Source: JAFAYN01 sp963733105
Lineage (GTDB): Bacteria > Gemmatimonadota > Gemmatimonadetes > Longimicrobiales > Longimicrobiaceae
NCBI GenBank assembly: GCA_963733105.1
Contig: CAVTCB010000010.1
Location: forward strand, 124,001 to 188,000
Reading direction: 5' to 3'
DNA: 64,000 nucleotides
Shown here: positions 27,595-38,309 of the stretch, one piece after another
Layout: each line of letters begins with the position of its first letter
Numbering within the stretch: position 1 is the stretch's first letter
Position numbers and translations under genes: made by a program
The notes under the pieces: model-generated
What the model was told of the DNA's origin: nothing
Databases searched by the model: none
The model's input: only the letters and a program-made list of their open reading frames with translations

Positions 27595-30500
27595 ATGCCT
27601 CGGGCCCTCGCCGCGCTCCTCGCGGTCCTCTGCGTCGCCGGCTTCCTCGCGCTCCGCTCCGCCCACCCGCTGGACCCCGGGGAGGGAGTCCTGGGCGTTC
27701 TGCGCACGTCGCCGGAGGCCGGGAGCCTCGCGGACCCGCACGCCTCCGTCGTGGTCACCTTCGACCGCCCGGTGGCGGGCGGGCTCGACGAGACGGTGGA
27801 CGCGGCCTCGCTCTTCCGCATCGAGCCCGCGGTGGAGGGGAAGGCCGAGTGGCGCGACCCGGTGACGCTGCGCTTCACCCCGGCCGCCCCGCTCCGTCCC
27901 GGCGCCGCGTACCGGGTCACCGTCGCCGACGCCTTCGCGGCCATGGACGGCGCCCGCCTCCCGCGCCCCCTCGTCTTCTCCTTCCGGGTGGAGCGCGCGC
28001 GCGTCCTCGCCGGCCATCCCGCCGGGCCCCACGGGCGGCCGCGCTTCCTGGGCCCCGAGCCCGTGTTCCGCGTCCTCCTGAGCAGCTCCGCCCCGGCGGA
28101 CGAGCTGACCGCCTCCGCCCGCCTCGCCCTGGGCGCCGGGTGCGGCGGACGGGGCTCCGTCGCGCTCCGGGCCCTCCGCGAGCGCCCCATCGGGGCCGAC
28201 GACCCGGAGTGGTTCCGCTACTTCGGCGCGACGGGGAACGACACCGCGCGCGACCTGCGCCGCGTGGCCGAGCTCGCGCCCGTCCGCCCCCTCCCGCCCG
28301 GGTGCTCCGCCGAGCTCCTCCTCCCCGCGCGGCTGGACAGCGTGGCGGGGGAGCTGCACCGCTGGTCCTTCTCCACCTACGGCCCCCTCCGGGTGCTCCG
28401 CGCCGGGTGCTCCGAGCGCGGCGGCTGCCACGACGGCCCGGCGGTGGTGGTGTTCTCCACCCCCGTGCGCGGCGCCGACGTGCAGCGGGGGGTGCGGCTG
28501 GCGCCGGGCGGCTCGTTCACGGTCCGCGACACCGCCGAGGAGTCCGAGCGCTGGGTGCTGGAGCGGCGGCTCCTCCCCCGGCGGGGCTACACCATCACGG
28601 TGGACCCGGCGCTGCGCGACGTCTTCGGGCAGCGGCTGGGGACGCCGGTCGTCCGCCGCTTCGCCACCCCCGGCGTCCCGCGCTCGGTCGTCTTCCCGCA
28701 CGGGAGGATGATCGTGGAGCGCGAGGGCTTCCGCACGCTGGCGGTGCAGCACGTCAACGTGGACACGCTGGAGGTCGCCTTCGCGCCGGTCCCCGACTCG
28801 CTGGAGGCCCGCTTCCTGAGCCGCGGCTGGGGCGGGTGGAACGAGACCTGGACGGAGCGCCTCGCCCCCCGCGCCACGCGGCGGCGCATCGCCGTGCGCA
28901 ACCCGCAGGACCGCAGCTCCGTCACCGGGGTGCGCCTCCCGGCCGCCGACGCGGCCCGCGGTCCGCACGGGACGCTGCTCGCCGTCCGGGTCACCGGCCG
29001 CGGGGTGGACCTCGGCGGCGAGGAAGGGCCCCCCCTGGCCCTGGTCCAGGTCACCGACCTGGCGGTGCACGCGCGGGTCGGGGTGGACCAGGGCGTCGTG
29101 TGGGTGACCGGCGTGGGCGACGGCCGCCCGCGCGCCGGGGTGGAGGTGAAGCTGCACGACGACCGGGGGCGCCTGCGCGCCGCCGCCCGCACGGACGAGC
29201 GGGGGATCGCCACGCTCACCGGCTTCCGCCCGCGTCCCGCGCCCCGGCCGGGATCGGACGGTGAGGAGTGCGGGGAGGGGTGCGGCGGGCCCTTCGAGGG
29301 CTACGTGGCCGCGCGCCTGGGCGCCGACCGCGCCCTGGTGGGGATCAACGACTACGACCCCGACCTTTCCCCGTACCAGTTCGGGATCTACGACGCGTGG
29401 GGCGAGGAGCGCGCCCCCGCCGCCGGCGCCGTCTTCACCGAGCGCGGGATCTACCGCCCCGGCGAGCCTGTCTACGCCAAGGCCATCGTCCGCCACGGGC
29501 CGCTCGGCTCGCTGGCGCCCCCCGGCGCGCGGCGACTCGCTCCGCTGGCGCTTCACCGACCGCGAGGGAAAGCCGCTGCGGGAGACCACCGTCGCGCTCT
29601 CCCGCTTCGGCACCGCCGACCAGACGCTCCGCCTGGGGACCGACGTCCCGCTGGGCGACTACGGGGTGGAGGTCCTCCTCCGCCGCGACGGCGAGTGGCG
29701 GCAGGTGGGGTACGCCAGCTACCAGGTGGCGGAGTACCGCCCGCCGGAGTTCCTGGTGGAGGTCGCCGCGCCGCCCGGGCCCCGCTTCGCCGGGGACACG
29801 CTGCGCGTCACCGTGGGCGGCCGCTACCTGTTCGGCGCGCCCATGGCCCGCGCCCCCGTGCGCTGGAAGGCCCGGCAGGAGGCGGTCTCGCCCTGGGAGG
29901 TGGAGATCCCCGGGACCGAGGGGTACCACGTGGGCCGGGCCTGGGACTGGTGGGAGGAGGAGTCGGGCGAGACGGCGGTGACCGCCAGCGGCGTCGACAC
30001 GCTGGACGCGCGCGGCTACCGCGAGCTGGAGGTGGCGCTGCGCCCGCTGGAGGGCGGCCGCCCCTCGCGCGTGGTCCTGGAGGCCGAGGTCGTCGACGCC
30101 AACCGGCAGACGGTGGCGAGCGGGGCCAGCGTCCTGGTCCACCCCGCCGACTTCTACGTGGGGGCGAAGCCGGAGGGGAGCGGCTACTTCTGGACGGCGG
30201 GGAGCCCGGTGCGGGTGGGGATCGTCGCCGTGCGCCCCGACGGCCGCTCCGTCCCCGGCGTGGAGGTGCGGGGCGCGGTGGTCCGCCGCGAGTGGCACCG
30301 GGTGCGGCGGCTGCGGGGCGGCGTGACCGAGGAGACGGGGGAGTGGGTGGCCGACACCGTGGCCCGCTGCCGGGTGACCACCGCGGCCGCGCCGCAGGCG
30401 TGCGGCTTCACGCCGCGGGAAGGCGGGTCGTACACCGTCGCGTTCTCGGCGGTCGACGCGAAGGGGCGGGAGGCCGCCACCCGCTTCACGCGCTGGGCCG

Positions 30501-33352
30501 TCGGCGCGGGGTGGGTGCCGTGGAACGACGAGGGCAGGTTCAAGATGGACGTCGTCCCCGACCGGGAGCGCTACGCCGTGGGCGACACCGCGACGGTGCT
30601 CCTCGCCTCGCCCTTCGTGGGCGCCGAGGCCTGGGTGACGGTGGAGCGCGAGCGGGTGCTGGAGCAGCGCCGCGTCCGCATCACCTCGGGGACGCAGACG
30701 CTGAGGATCCCCATCACCGAGGCGTTCGCCCCCAACGCCTTCGTCTCGGTGGTCGTGGTGCGCGGGCGGAGCGCGCCGCCGGGGACGGTGGACGACCCCG
30801 GACGCCCCACCCTGCGCGTGGGGTACGCGGAGCTGCGCGTCACCCCCGAGGTGAAGCGCCTGTCGGTGGAGGTGGCGCCGCTGCGCCCCGAGTACCGCCC
30901 CGGCGACACCGCGCGGGTGCGGGTCCGGGTGCGCGACGCCGCCGGGCGCGGCCAGGCGGCCGAGGTAACGCTCTGGGCGGTGGACGAGGGAGTGCTCTCG
31001 CTCACCGGCTACACGACGCCGGACCCACTGGAGCTGATCTACCGCCCCCGCGGGCTGGGGATGCGGCTGGGGAGCAACCTGGTGGCGGTGGCCCCGCAGG
31101 TTCCCGAGGGGCAGAAGGGGACGCGCAACCCCGGCGGGAGCGGGGGGCAGGACGTCACCGGGATCCTGCGCTCGCAGTTCCGCCCCACCGCCTTCTTCCT
31201 GGGCTCGGTGCCCACGGACGAGAGCGGCGAGGCCACGGTCGCGGCCCGGCTCCCCGACAACGTCACCACCTTCCGAGTGATGGCGGTCGCGGTCACGGCG
31301 GGCGACCGCTACGGCTCGGGCCAGTCGCCGCTGCTGTCGACGCGGCCGCTGGTGGTCCGCCCCGCGCTCCCGCGCTTCGTCCGCGAGGGCGACGACTTCC
31401 TCGCCGGGGTGGTGGTCAACCACCGCTTCGGCAGGGCGGTGCGCGCCCGGGTGACGGCGTGGGTGCGGGGGCTCGCGCTCCGCGGCGGCGACCGGCAGAG
31501 CGTCACGCTCCAGGCGGGGCGGGGGGCGGAGGCGCGCTTCCGCTTCTCGGCGCCCGCGGGTGACACCGCGGTCTTCCGCTTCGGCGTGGCCGGCGGCGGG
31601 GAGGCGGACGCCGTGGAGGTGCGGGTTCCCATCCGCCCCGCGAACCGCCCCGTGGTGCAGACGGTCTCCGGCGTCCTCCGCGACACGGCGAGCGTGGAGG
31701 TGGTCCTGGGCGCGGAGACCGACCCCGCGCGCTCCGGGGTGGAGCTGGGCTTCGGCACCTCGCCGCTCGCGCTGGTCCAGGGCTTCGGGCGCCGGCTGGA
31801 GCTGTACCCCTACGCCTGCTCCGAGCAGATCTCGTCGCAGGCGATCCCGCTGGTCGCGCTCCTCGGCGCCGGGCGCGCGGGGGGGGAGGAGACGGCCGCG
31901 CAGGACCCGCGGGCGCGGGTGGAGACCGTGGTGCGCATCCTCTCCGGGCGGCAGCGCGGCGACGGCGGGATCGGGCTGTGGAGCGCGGCGGACTGGAGCT
32001 CCCCCTTCCTGACGGCCTACGCCGGGCGGGTGCTCCTGGAGGCGCGCGCCGCGGGCGTCGCCGTGCCGGACACGGTGCTCCGCGGCGCGGCCGGGTACCT
32101 GTCCCGCGCCCTCCACGAGCCGGGCGCGCTGCAGCCGGTCCTCGGCGCGCGTGCGGACGAGGTCTCGCTCGCGCTCTCCGAGCGGCTGGCGGCGGCGGAC
32201 TTCCTTTCCCGGATGGGGACTCCCGACGTCCCCGCCGAGAACCAGCTCCTGGGCCAGGCCGCGCGCCTCTCCTGGGAGGACCGCGTCGCCCTGGCGGAGG
32301 TGCTGGCGCGCCGCCGCGCCGCCGCCGAGCCCGCGCGCCGCCTGCTGGCCGCGGCCTGGACGGGGGTGCAGGTGAGGGGGACGCGGGCCGTGCTCCCGGC
32401 GGCCGCGCACCGGCCCGGCTTCTACTTCACCTCGCAGGTCCGTCCCGCCGCCCGGCTGCTGACGGCCACGCTCGCCGTGCAGCCGGACCACCCCGGCGTC
32501 GGTCCGCTGGTGGAGACGCTGGTGCAGCAGGGGCGCACCGAGGCGCAGCTCCCCTGGACGACGCAGGACTACGGCTGGGCGGTGCTGGCGCTGCAGCGCT
32601 TCGAGCAGGCGCAGCGCGGAGCCGACGAGCGGGTGGTGCGGCTGGCGCAGGGCGGACGGGTGGTCCTGGAGACGCGCGCCCGCCGCGGCGAGCGCCGCGA
32701 CACCCTCCCGGCGCTCGCCGGGCTCCTCACCCGGCGCGCCGACGGGCGCAGCGTGCTCCGGCTGGCGCTGGAGGCCCCCGGCTCCGGCCCGCCCGTCTTC
32801 TACCACCTTTCCGTCCGCGAGGTCGCCGGACGCCCGGCGCTCACTCCCCTGGACCGCGGGATCGCGGTGGAGCGCTGGTACGAGACGCTGGACACGCGCC
32901 GCCCGGTGACGAGCGTCGCGGAGGGCGAGGTGGTGCGCGTCCGCCTGCGCGTCACCGTTCCGGAGGAGCGCTCCATGGTGATCCTGGACGACCCGCTCCC
33001 GGCGGGGCTGGAGGCGGTGGACCTGAGCCTGCGCACGGTCTCGCCCTTCGCCGTCCTCCTCCCCCCGGAGGCGGAGGAGACCCCGGCCGAGGAGAGCCCG
33101 GCGGGCGCCTGGTACTACGGGAGCTGGGACTCGGGCCTCTGGTCGCCCTTCGACCACAAGGAGATCCGGGACGACCGGGTGGTCCACTTCGCCCGCGTGC
33201 TGTGGAAGGGGCGCTACAGCGCCACCTACCTGGCGCGCGCCACCACCGCGGGGACCTTCGTCGCGGCGCCCGCGCACGCCGAGGAGATGTACAACCCCGG
33301 CGTGCACGGCCGCAGCGGCGGCGGCGCCTTCGTCGTGGGGCCCGCCCGGTGA
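27595..33352 (+). pseudogene. Bacterial alpha-2-macroglobulin (thioester type), one frameshift in this sequence
   Basis: A large periplasmic protease trap of about 1,918 aa. Parts seen are an N-terminal hydrophobic signal/anchor, several macroglobulin domains (PHASVVVTFDRPV and TERGIYRPGEPVYAKAIVR are MG hallmarks), the bait/alpha-2 region with TLWAVDEGVLSLTGY, and the thioester motif YPYACSEQISSQ, where CSEQ matches CxEQ. The frame is broken by one extra base near 29525-29533; removing it gives GARDSLRWRFTDREG. Expected role: covalent capture of foreign proteases that breach the cell, coupled to repair of the wall. Its stop overlaps the PBP1C start (GTGA), the classical A2M-PbpC pair. A single indel in a GC run may be a sequencing error. 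Confidence 0.9.
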
Positions 33353-35592
33353 CGCGCCTCCGGAGGTGGACGGCGCGCGGCGCGGCCGCCGCCGCGGCGG
33401 CCGCGCTGGCGGCGGCGGGGTGGACGGCGTGGCCGCTCCCCGCCGGCCTCGCCTCGCCCGGCCCGGTGCCGAGCGTGGAGGTCCAGGACCGCGGCGGGCT
33501 CCCGCTGCGCGTCACCCGCGCCCCGGACGGAAGCCGCGGCGGGTGGACCCCGCTCCCCGAGGTGGACCCCCGCCTGGTCCAGGCCTTCCTCGCCGCCGAG
33601 GACCACCGCTTCTTCTCGCACCCCGGGGTCGACGCGCGCGCCGTGGCGCGGGCCGCGCGCGACAACCTGCGCGGCGGGCGCCGCGCGGGGGCGTCCACCC
33701 TGACCATGCAGACCGTCCGCCTGCTGCGCCCCCTCCCCCGGAGCTGGGCGGGAAAGCCGCGGCAGGCCCTCTGGGCGCTGCGGCTGGAGGCGCACCTCCC
33801 CAAGCACGCCATCCTGGAGCAGTACCTCAACCGCGTCCCCCTGGGCCAGGCGGCGGTGGGGGTGTCGGCGGCGTCGGCCCTGTACTTCGGCGCCTCCGCG
33901 CGCGAGCTGAGCCTGGGGCAGGCGGCGCTGCTGGCGGGGATCGCCCGCGCTCCCTCGCGGGACAATCCACTCGTCGCCCCCGGGCGCGCGCGGGCCCGCC
34001 GCGACGTGGTGCTGCGCCGGATGCGCGAGCTGGGGTACGCCACCGCCGAGGAGGTGGCGCGCGCGCGGGAGGAGCCCGTCCTCCCCGCGGAGCGGCGGGC
34101 CGCCTTCCTCGCGCCGCACTTCACCTCCCGCGTCCTCGGCTGGGCCGCGGGGGGCGGCGGGGCGCCGGACGGGACGCTGCGCACCTCGCTGGACCTGGAG
34201 CTGCAGACGCTGCTGGAGGGCGAGGTCCGGCACACGGTGCGGGTCCTGGCCGACCGGGGCGCGCGGCACGCGGCCGCCGTGGCGCTCGACAACGCCACGG
34301 GGGAGGTGCTGGCCTGGGTGGGCTCGCCCGACTTCTGGGAGCCGGGGACGGGGCAGGTGGACATGGTGGCGTCGCCGCGGCAGCCGGGGTCGGCGCTCAA
34401 GCCCTTCCTGTACGCGCTCGCCTTCGACCGCGGCCACACCGCCGCCACCGTCCTCCCCGACGTCCCCCGCTCCTTCGCCACCTCCACGGGGCCGTACCGC
34501 CCGCAGAACTACGACCGCCGCTTTCACGGACCGGTGCGGGCGCGGGAGGCGCTGGGGAGCTCGTACAACGTCCCCGCGGTGGAGCTGGCCGACCGCGTGG
34601 GGGTGGAGCCGCTCCTCCAGGCACTGCGCCGCGCGGGCTTCGCCTCGCTCTCGCGGAGCGCCTCGCACTACGGGCTGGGGCTGGCTCTGGGGAACGGCGA
34701 CGTCTCGCTCCTGGAGCTGGCCAACGGCTACCGGGCGCTGGCCCGCGGCGGCGAGTGGACGCCGTACCGCTGGCGCCCCGCGGCCCCCGGCGAGGTGCCG
34801 GCGCGGCGCGAGCGGGTCGTCTCCGCGCGGGCGGCGGCGCTGGTCCTGGACGTCCTGGGCGACGCCGACGCGCGCGCGGCCGGGTTCGGCGCCTCCACCC
34901 CGTTCGACTTCCCCTTCCCCGCCGCGGCGAAGACGGGGACCTCCCGCCACTTCACCGACAACTGGGCGGTGGGGGTGACGGGGGGGTTCACGGTGGCGGT
35001 GTGGGTGGGGAACTTCAGCGGGCGGCCCATGCAGGGGGTGAGCGGGATCACCGGGGCGGGTCCCCTGCTCCGCCGCGCCATGCTGGCCACGGCGAGCCGC
35101 CGCGCCCCCGGCGCGCTCCCCACCCCGGAGGACGCGGGGCTGGTCCCCCGGCGCGTCTGCCGCCTCTCGGGGATGCTGGCGACGCCCGGGTGCGCGGCGA
35201 TGACGGAGTGGTTCATCCCCGGGACGGAGCCGTCGCGGCCCGACGAGTGGGAGCGGGGGGGGCGGGTGGCGCTCCCGGCGGAGTACGCCGAGTGGGGGGC
35301 GGGGGAGACGGCGCTGGGGGGCGGCCTGGCGTCGCTCTCCGGCGAGGAGGGGCGGTTCCGCATCGTCGCTCCCCGCGAGGGCGACCGCTACGAGGTCCCG
35401 CTGGGGGTGGAGGCGCGCTACGCGACGCTGGCGCTACGGGCGGCGGGGGGCGCGGGGCGGGTGCGCTGGACGGTGGACGGGAGGGAGGTCGCGGGGGACC
35501 GGTGGCCGATCGCGCCGGGGGAGCACACGATCCGCGCCGTGGCCGAGTCGGGGGAGGCGGACGAGGTGAGGGTGGTGGTCGGCGGGGGGTAG
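33349..35592 (+). CDS. pbpC: Penicillin-binding protein 1C
   Basis: Bifunctional wall synthase of 747 aa. One N-terminal membrane helix, then a glycosyltransferase GT51 domain (FLAAEDHRFFSHPGVD with the catalytic Glu, and GASTLTMQ), then a transpeptidase domain with the SxxK box GSALKP, SYN at SSYNVPAVE, and KTGTS in AAKTGTSRHFTDNW. The C-terminal extension carries the PBP1C-type domain (DRYEVPLGVEARY). The start is GTG 33349, overlapping the A2M stop. In related bacteria the pair repairs peptidoglycan when the A2M trap has reacted. Confidence 0.95.
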   Translation: MTRLRRWTARGAAAAAAAALAAAGWTAWPLPAGLASPGPVPSVEVQDRGGLPLRVTRAPDGSRGGWTPLPEVDPRLVQAFLAAEDHRFFSHPGVDARAVARAARDNLRGGRRAGASTLTMQTVRLLRPLPRSWAGKPRQALWALRLEAHLPKHAILEQYLNRVPLGQAAVGVSAASALYFGASARELSLGQAALLAGIARAPSRDNPLVAPGRARARRDVVLRRMRELGYATAEEVARAREEPVLPAERRAAFLAPHFTSRVLGWAAGGGGAPDGTLRTSLDLELQTLLEGEVRHTVRVLADRGARHAAAVALDNATGEVLAWVGSPDFWEPGTGQVDMVASPRQPGSALKPFLYALAFDRGHTAATVLPDVPRSFATSTGPYRPQNYDRRFHGPVRAREALGSSYNVPAVELADRVGVEPLLQALRRAGFASLSRSASHYGLGLALGNGDVSLLELANGYRALARGGEWTPYRWRPAAPGEVPARRERVVSARAAALVLDVLGDADARAAGFGASTPFDFPFPAAAKTGTSRHFTDNWAVGVTGGFTVAVWVGNFSGRPMQGVSGITGAGPLLRRAMLATASRRAPGALPTPEDAGLVPRRVCRLSGMLATPGCAAMTEWFIPGTEPSRPDEWERGGRVALPAEYAEWGAGETALGGGLASLSGEEGRFRIVAPREGDRYEVPLGVEARYATLALRAAGGAGRVRWTVDGREVAGDRWPIAPGEHTIRAVAESGEADEVRVVVGGG

Positions 35593-35598
35593 GAGCGT

Positions 35599-36021
35599 TC
35601 AGCTCAGCTCTTCCACCCAGACTACGCTCTCTTTCAGCGGACCGGTCTGCTGCGCGTCGAACAGCTTGCGGTCGGCCGTCGCGAGCGGGCATCCCTGCGT
35701 GGTGGCGAGGGCGACGTACATGCCGTCGTAGACGGTGGTCCCCGTCCCATGGGCGATGTCGAAGGCCAGGTCCAGGACGGGGCGCGAGGGGTGAATCTGG
35801 AGCGGAACCAGCGCGAAGGCCCGCAGCACCTCCCGTCCCGTCCTCTCGTCCATCTCCCCGCGGCGGACCTTCTTCCAGACGATGTTCCCCAGCTCCGGGA
35901 GGAGGAGATCCGGAGCCAGCAGGACCTTGCTGCCGTCGAGCAGCCGGAGGGCCGCGTCGGAGTGGACTTCGGGAACGAACCACTTGATCGCCACGCTGGC
36001 ATCCACCACGTAGCGGGTCAC
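35599..36021 (-). CDS. vapC: PIN-domain toxin, VapC family
   Basis: 140 aa RNase. Acidic active-site residues are the Asp in YVVDASVAIKWF, Glu in LLLPELGNIVWKK, and two Asp in TTVYDGMYVALA and LATADRKLF. VapC toxins cut tRNA or rRNA. Translationally coupled to the antitoxin (GTGA region at 36018-36021), convergent with pbpC with 6 bases between them. Confidence 0.93.
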   Translation of the reverse strand: MTRYVVDASVAIKWFVPEVHSDAALRLLDGSKVLLAPDLLLPELGNIVWKKVRRGEMDERTGREVLRAFALVPLQIHPSRPVLDLAFDIAHGTGTTVYDGMYVALATTQGCPLATADRKLFDAQQTGPLKESVVWVEELS

Positions 36022-36248
36022 CTCTCCCGGTCCTCGCGCAGCAGCTCCGCGCTGTCGGTCTGTCCGTACGACGCCAGCTTCTCCCGCACCCGCGCGGCGG
36101 CGGCCCGCGCCTCCGGCATGCTCGCGCGTGCCGCCTGCTCCAGGATCAGCTTCAGCTCCGACTGCAGCGAGCGCCCGTTGCTGCGGGCCCGCTCCTTCAG
36201 CCGGTCCAGTGTGGCCTCGTCCAGCTCGCGTACCAGGACCTGTGCCAT
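36018..36248 (-). CDS. VapB/FitA-type antitoxin
   Basis: 76 aa. The N-terminal MAQVLVRELDEATLDRLKERA is a ribbon-helix-helix strand and helix as in FitA/Arc repressors; the C-terminus (RVREKLASYGQ...) wraps the toxin. ATG 36248 has AGGGAG upstream. Overlaps the toxin gene by 4 bases. Confidence 0.9.
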   Translation of the reverse strand: MAQVLVRELDEATLDRLKERARSNGRSLQSELKLILEQAARASMPEARAAAARVREKLASYGQTDSAELLREDRER

Positions 36249-36264
36249 CCTCGTCTCCCTGTGG

Positions 36265-36293
36265 GGTGATATCAATATGATAGCATAATCACC
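36265..36293 (-). promoter_or_regulatory. AT-rich promoter/operator of the PIN toxin-antitoxin pair
   Basis: GGTGAT (36265-36270) and ATCACC (36288-36293) are inverted repeats flanking an AT-rich 17-base core with TATGCT and TATCAT as possible -10 boxes, in an otherwise very GC-rich stretch. The antitoxin dimer probably binds here to autoregulate. Confidence 0.5.
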
Positions 36294-36394
36294 CCCGAAG
36301 CTGTGTGCAAGGGCCCGGGAGATGCGGAGGTTGCGCGGCGGCGCCCCCGGACCGGAGATTGAGGGGAGAGGCGGACACCTGAACCGAGCGAGCC

Positions 36395-36589
36395 ATGCTG
36401 GAACACCGGGACCCCGACTGCACGGGGACGTGGAGCCTGGAGCCCGAGGAGACGGGCCCCGGGCGGGTGCGCTGCACCGTCTGCACCGCGGACTACCCGG
36501 CGACTCTGGAGGCGACGCTGGACGCCATGAAGGAGAACCTGGTGAGCGTCCAGCTGATCGCGCTGGGGCTGACCGGGCGGCTCCCGTAG
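36395..36589 (+). CDS. Hypothetical protein, 64 aa, with three cysteines
   Basis: MLEHRDPDCTGTWSLEPEET... followed by RCTVCTADYP. A single Cys and a CxxC could bind a metal or form a disulfide, as in small zinc-ribbon proteins. It precedes the methyltransferase gene by 10 bases and is probably co-translated. No family recognised. Confidence 0.5.
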   Translation: MLEHRDPDCTGTWSLEPEETGPGRVRCTVCTADYPATLEATLDAMKENLVSVQLIALGLTGRLP

Positions 36590-36599
36590 ACGGCGTCCC

Positions 36600-37217
36600 T
36601 TGCGCGTCGACACCAACGGCTGGAACCGCGTACGCTACACCCTCCTGGCCCCCGTGTACGACCGGGTGGCGGGGTTCCGGGTGCACCGGAAGCGCTCGCT
36701 GGAGCTGCTGGACGTGCGGCCGGGGGAGCGCGTCCTGGTGGTGGGGTGCGGGACGGGGCTGGACCTGGAGCTCCTCCCCGCGGGCGCGGAGGTGACGGCG
36801 GTGGACCTCACCCCGGCCATGGTGGAGCGGACGCGGCGGCGCGCGGAGCGGCTGGGGCGCGAGGTGGACGCGCGGGTGATGGACGCGCACCGGCTGGACC
36901 TCCCGGACGCCTCGTTCGACGCCGTGGTGCTGCACCTGGTCCTGGCGGTGGTCCCCGACCCGGTGGCGGCCATCCGCGAGGCGGAGCGGGTGCTCCGCCC
37001 CGGCGGCCGGGCGGCGGTGTTCGACAAGTGGGTCCCCGACGACCGCGAGCCCTCCGCCGGGCGGCGGCTCCTGAACCTGGCCGCGCGCGTGGTAGCCACC
37101 GACGTCACCCGGCGGCTGGGCGACCTGGTCGGGCGCACCTCGCTGGGGGTGGAGCGCCGGGAGCCGGTGGGGCCCGGCGGCTTCTTCTCCGTGGCCCTCC
37201 TGCGCAGGCCGGCGTAG
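36600..37217 (+). CDS. SAM-dependent methyltransferase, class I (UbiE/PmtA-like)
   Basis: 205 aa. Motif I VLVVGCGTGLDLELL, motif post-I EVTAVDLTPAMVERTR, acidic MDAHRLDLPDASFDAVVLHLVL, and motif III RVLRPGGRAAVFDKW are all present. Membrane-facing relatives methylate phosphatidylethanolamine or quinone precursors. TTG 36600 is the only start that gives the complete N-terminus. Substrate unknown. Confidence 0.85.
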   Translation: MRVDTNGWNRVRYTLLAPVYDRVAGFRVHRKRSLELLDVRPGERVLVVGCGTGLDLELLPAGAEVTAVDLTPAMVERTRRRAERLGREVDARVMDAHRLDLPDASFDAVVLHLVLAVVPDPVAAIREAERVLRPGGRAAVFDKWVPDDREPSAGRRLLNLAARVVATDVTRRLGDLVGRTSLGVERREPVGPGGFFSVALLRRPA

Positions 37218-37247
37218 CCCGGCTCACCCCCCGCGATCCTCCTTCTG

Positions 37248-38018
37248 ATGAAGCGTCTGGTTCCCTGGTCGCGCACGCCGTCCGTGGCCGACCCGGTGTC
37301 CCCCGCACAGCCGGGAGCGCCGCTCCCCGAGCACGCGCCGTGCGCCAACTGCGGCGACGACACCCCCGGGCGCTACTGCCGCAGCTGCGGGCAGGCGCGG
37401 CGGGTGGTCACGGTGTCGCTGCGGGAGATGCTGGTGGACTTCCTGGACGACCAGCTCACCCTGAACTCCGCGCTCCCGCGCACCGTCGCGCTCCTCCTCT
37501 TCCACCCCGGCTACCTGACGCAGGAGTACCTGCGGGGGCGGATCGCGCGCTACATCCGGCCCCTGCGCCTGTACCTGGCCTCCAGCCTGGTGTTCTTCCT
37601 GACGCTCGCGCTGAACGCGGACGTGCGCCGGCTGAGCGAGCAGCTGGACCGGGAAACGGTGGGAGTGGCGGACAGCGTCCGGGCGGCGGTGGCAGCGGAC
37701 ACGGTGATGGCCGTGAGCGCCCGGGGGGCGCGGATCGGGGTGACCCGCACGGAGGGCGACGACAGGATCGTCAACCTCGGGGTCAAGGACACGGCCCGGG
37801 TGGCGCCCTGGCTCCGGCCGCTGGCGCAGCGTGCCATCGAGCAGGAGAAGCGGCTCAACGGGATGAGCCGCGGGGAAGCCATCCGCATGCTGGTGCTGGG
37901 GATGGAATCCAACGCGCCCAAGGCCGTCTTCCTCCTCCTCCCCGTGTTCGCGCTCCTCCTGAAGCTGCTGTACGCCCGGCGGGGGCGGCTGTACGTGGAG
38001 CACTTCGTGTTCGCTTAA
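37248..38018 (+). CDS. DUF3667-family membrane protein, probably truncated at its C-terminus
   Basis: 256 aa. N-terminal zinc ribbon CANCGDDTPGRYCRSCGQ, then the DUF3667 core LTLNSALPRTVALLLFHPGYLTQEYLRGRI and a membrane helix LYLASSLVFFLTLAL. The family usually continues after YVEHLVFA with two or three further helices; here the protein ends at YVEHFVFA and the DNA changes at once to AT-rich sequence. That looks like disruption by insertion of the island that starts at about 38019. Confidence 0.75.
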   Translation: MKRLVPWSRTPSVADPVSPAQPGAPLPEHAPCANCGDDTPGRYCRSCGQARRVVTVSLREMLVDFLDDQLTLNSALPRTVALLLFHPGYLTQEYLRGRIARYIRPLRLYLASSLVFFLTLALNADVRRLSEQLDRETVGVADSVRAAVAADTVMAVSARGARIGVTRTEGDDRIVNLGVKDTARVAPWLRPLAQRAIEQEKRLNGMSRGEAIRMLVLGMESNAPKAVFLLLPVFALLLKLLYARRGRLYVEHFVFA

Positions 38019-38309
38019 GTCGGGTGGTTGCCCTGGTAGAGAGAGTCTATAGGTAAACTCCAACCTTGTAGGATATTAGCTCACCTGACTGTCTGATAGC
38101 TTCTAGAATGAAGTGACTGGTATTAATTCTTGACCAACGTCTACTTTCTGGAAGTTTGTGTGCTGTTTGAATATGTGCTTTTTCCCGCTTCTCAATTGGG
38201 GTTGTACGAAGGCCGTAGCGCCGCAGGCGCGTAGGCCACGTTGAATGGCAAAAACTCGCGGGGGACTAACGACGATTCTGATTAGGTCAGGAACGAAAGG
38301 TTCGCGTGA
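38019..38309. other. AT-rich non-coding left edge of the island
   Basis: About 290 bases with no plausible gene, far richer in A+T than the flanks. It lies between the cut DUF3667 gene and the end of the ATPase gene. I see no tRNA, no obvious long inverted repeat and no attachment-site core. The step in base composition makes it the likely left boundary of horizontally acquired DNA. Confidence 0.6.

Noticed and set aside
27595..33352. Two separate A2M genes
   Set aside because: The second frame continues the same domain order with no ribosome site or start; one extra base explains the break.
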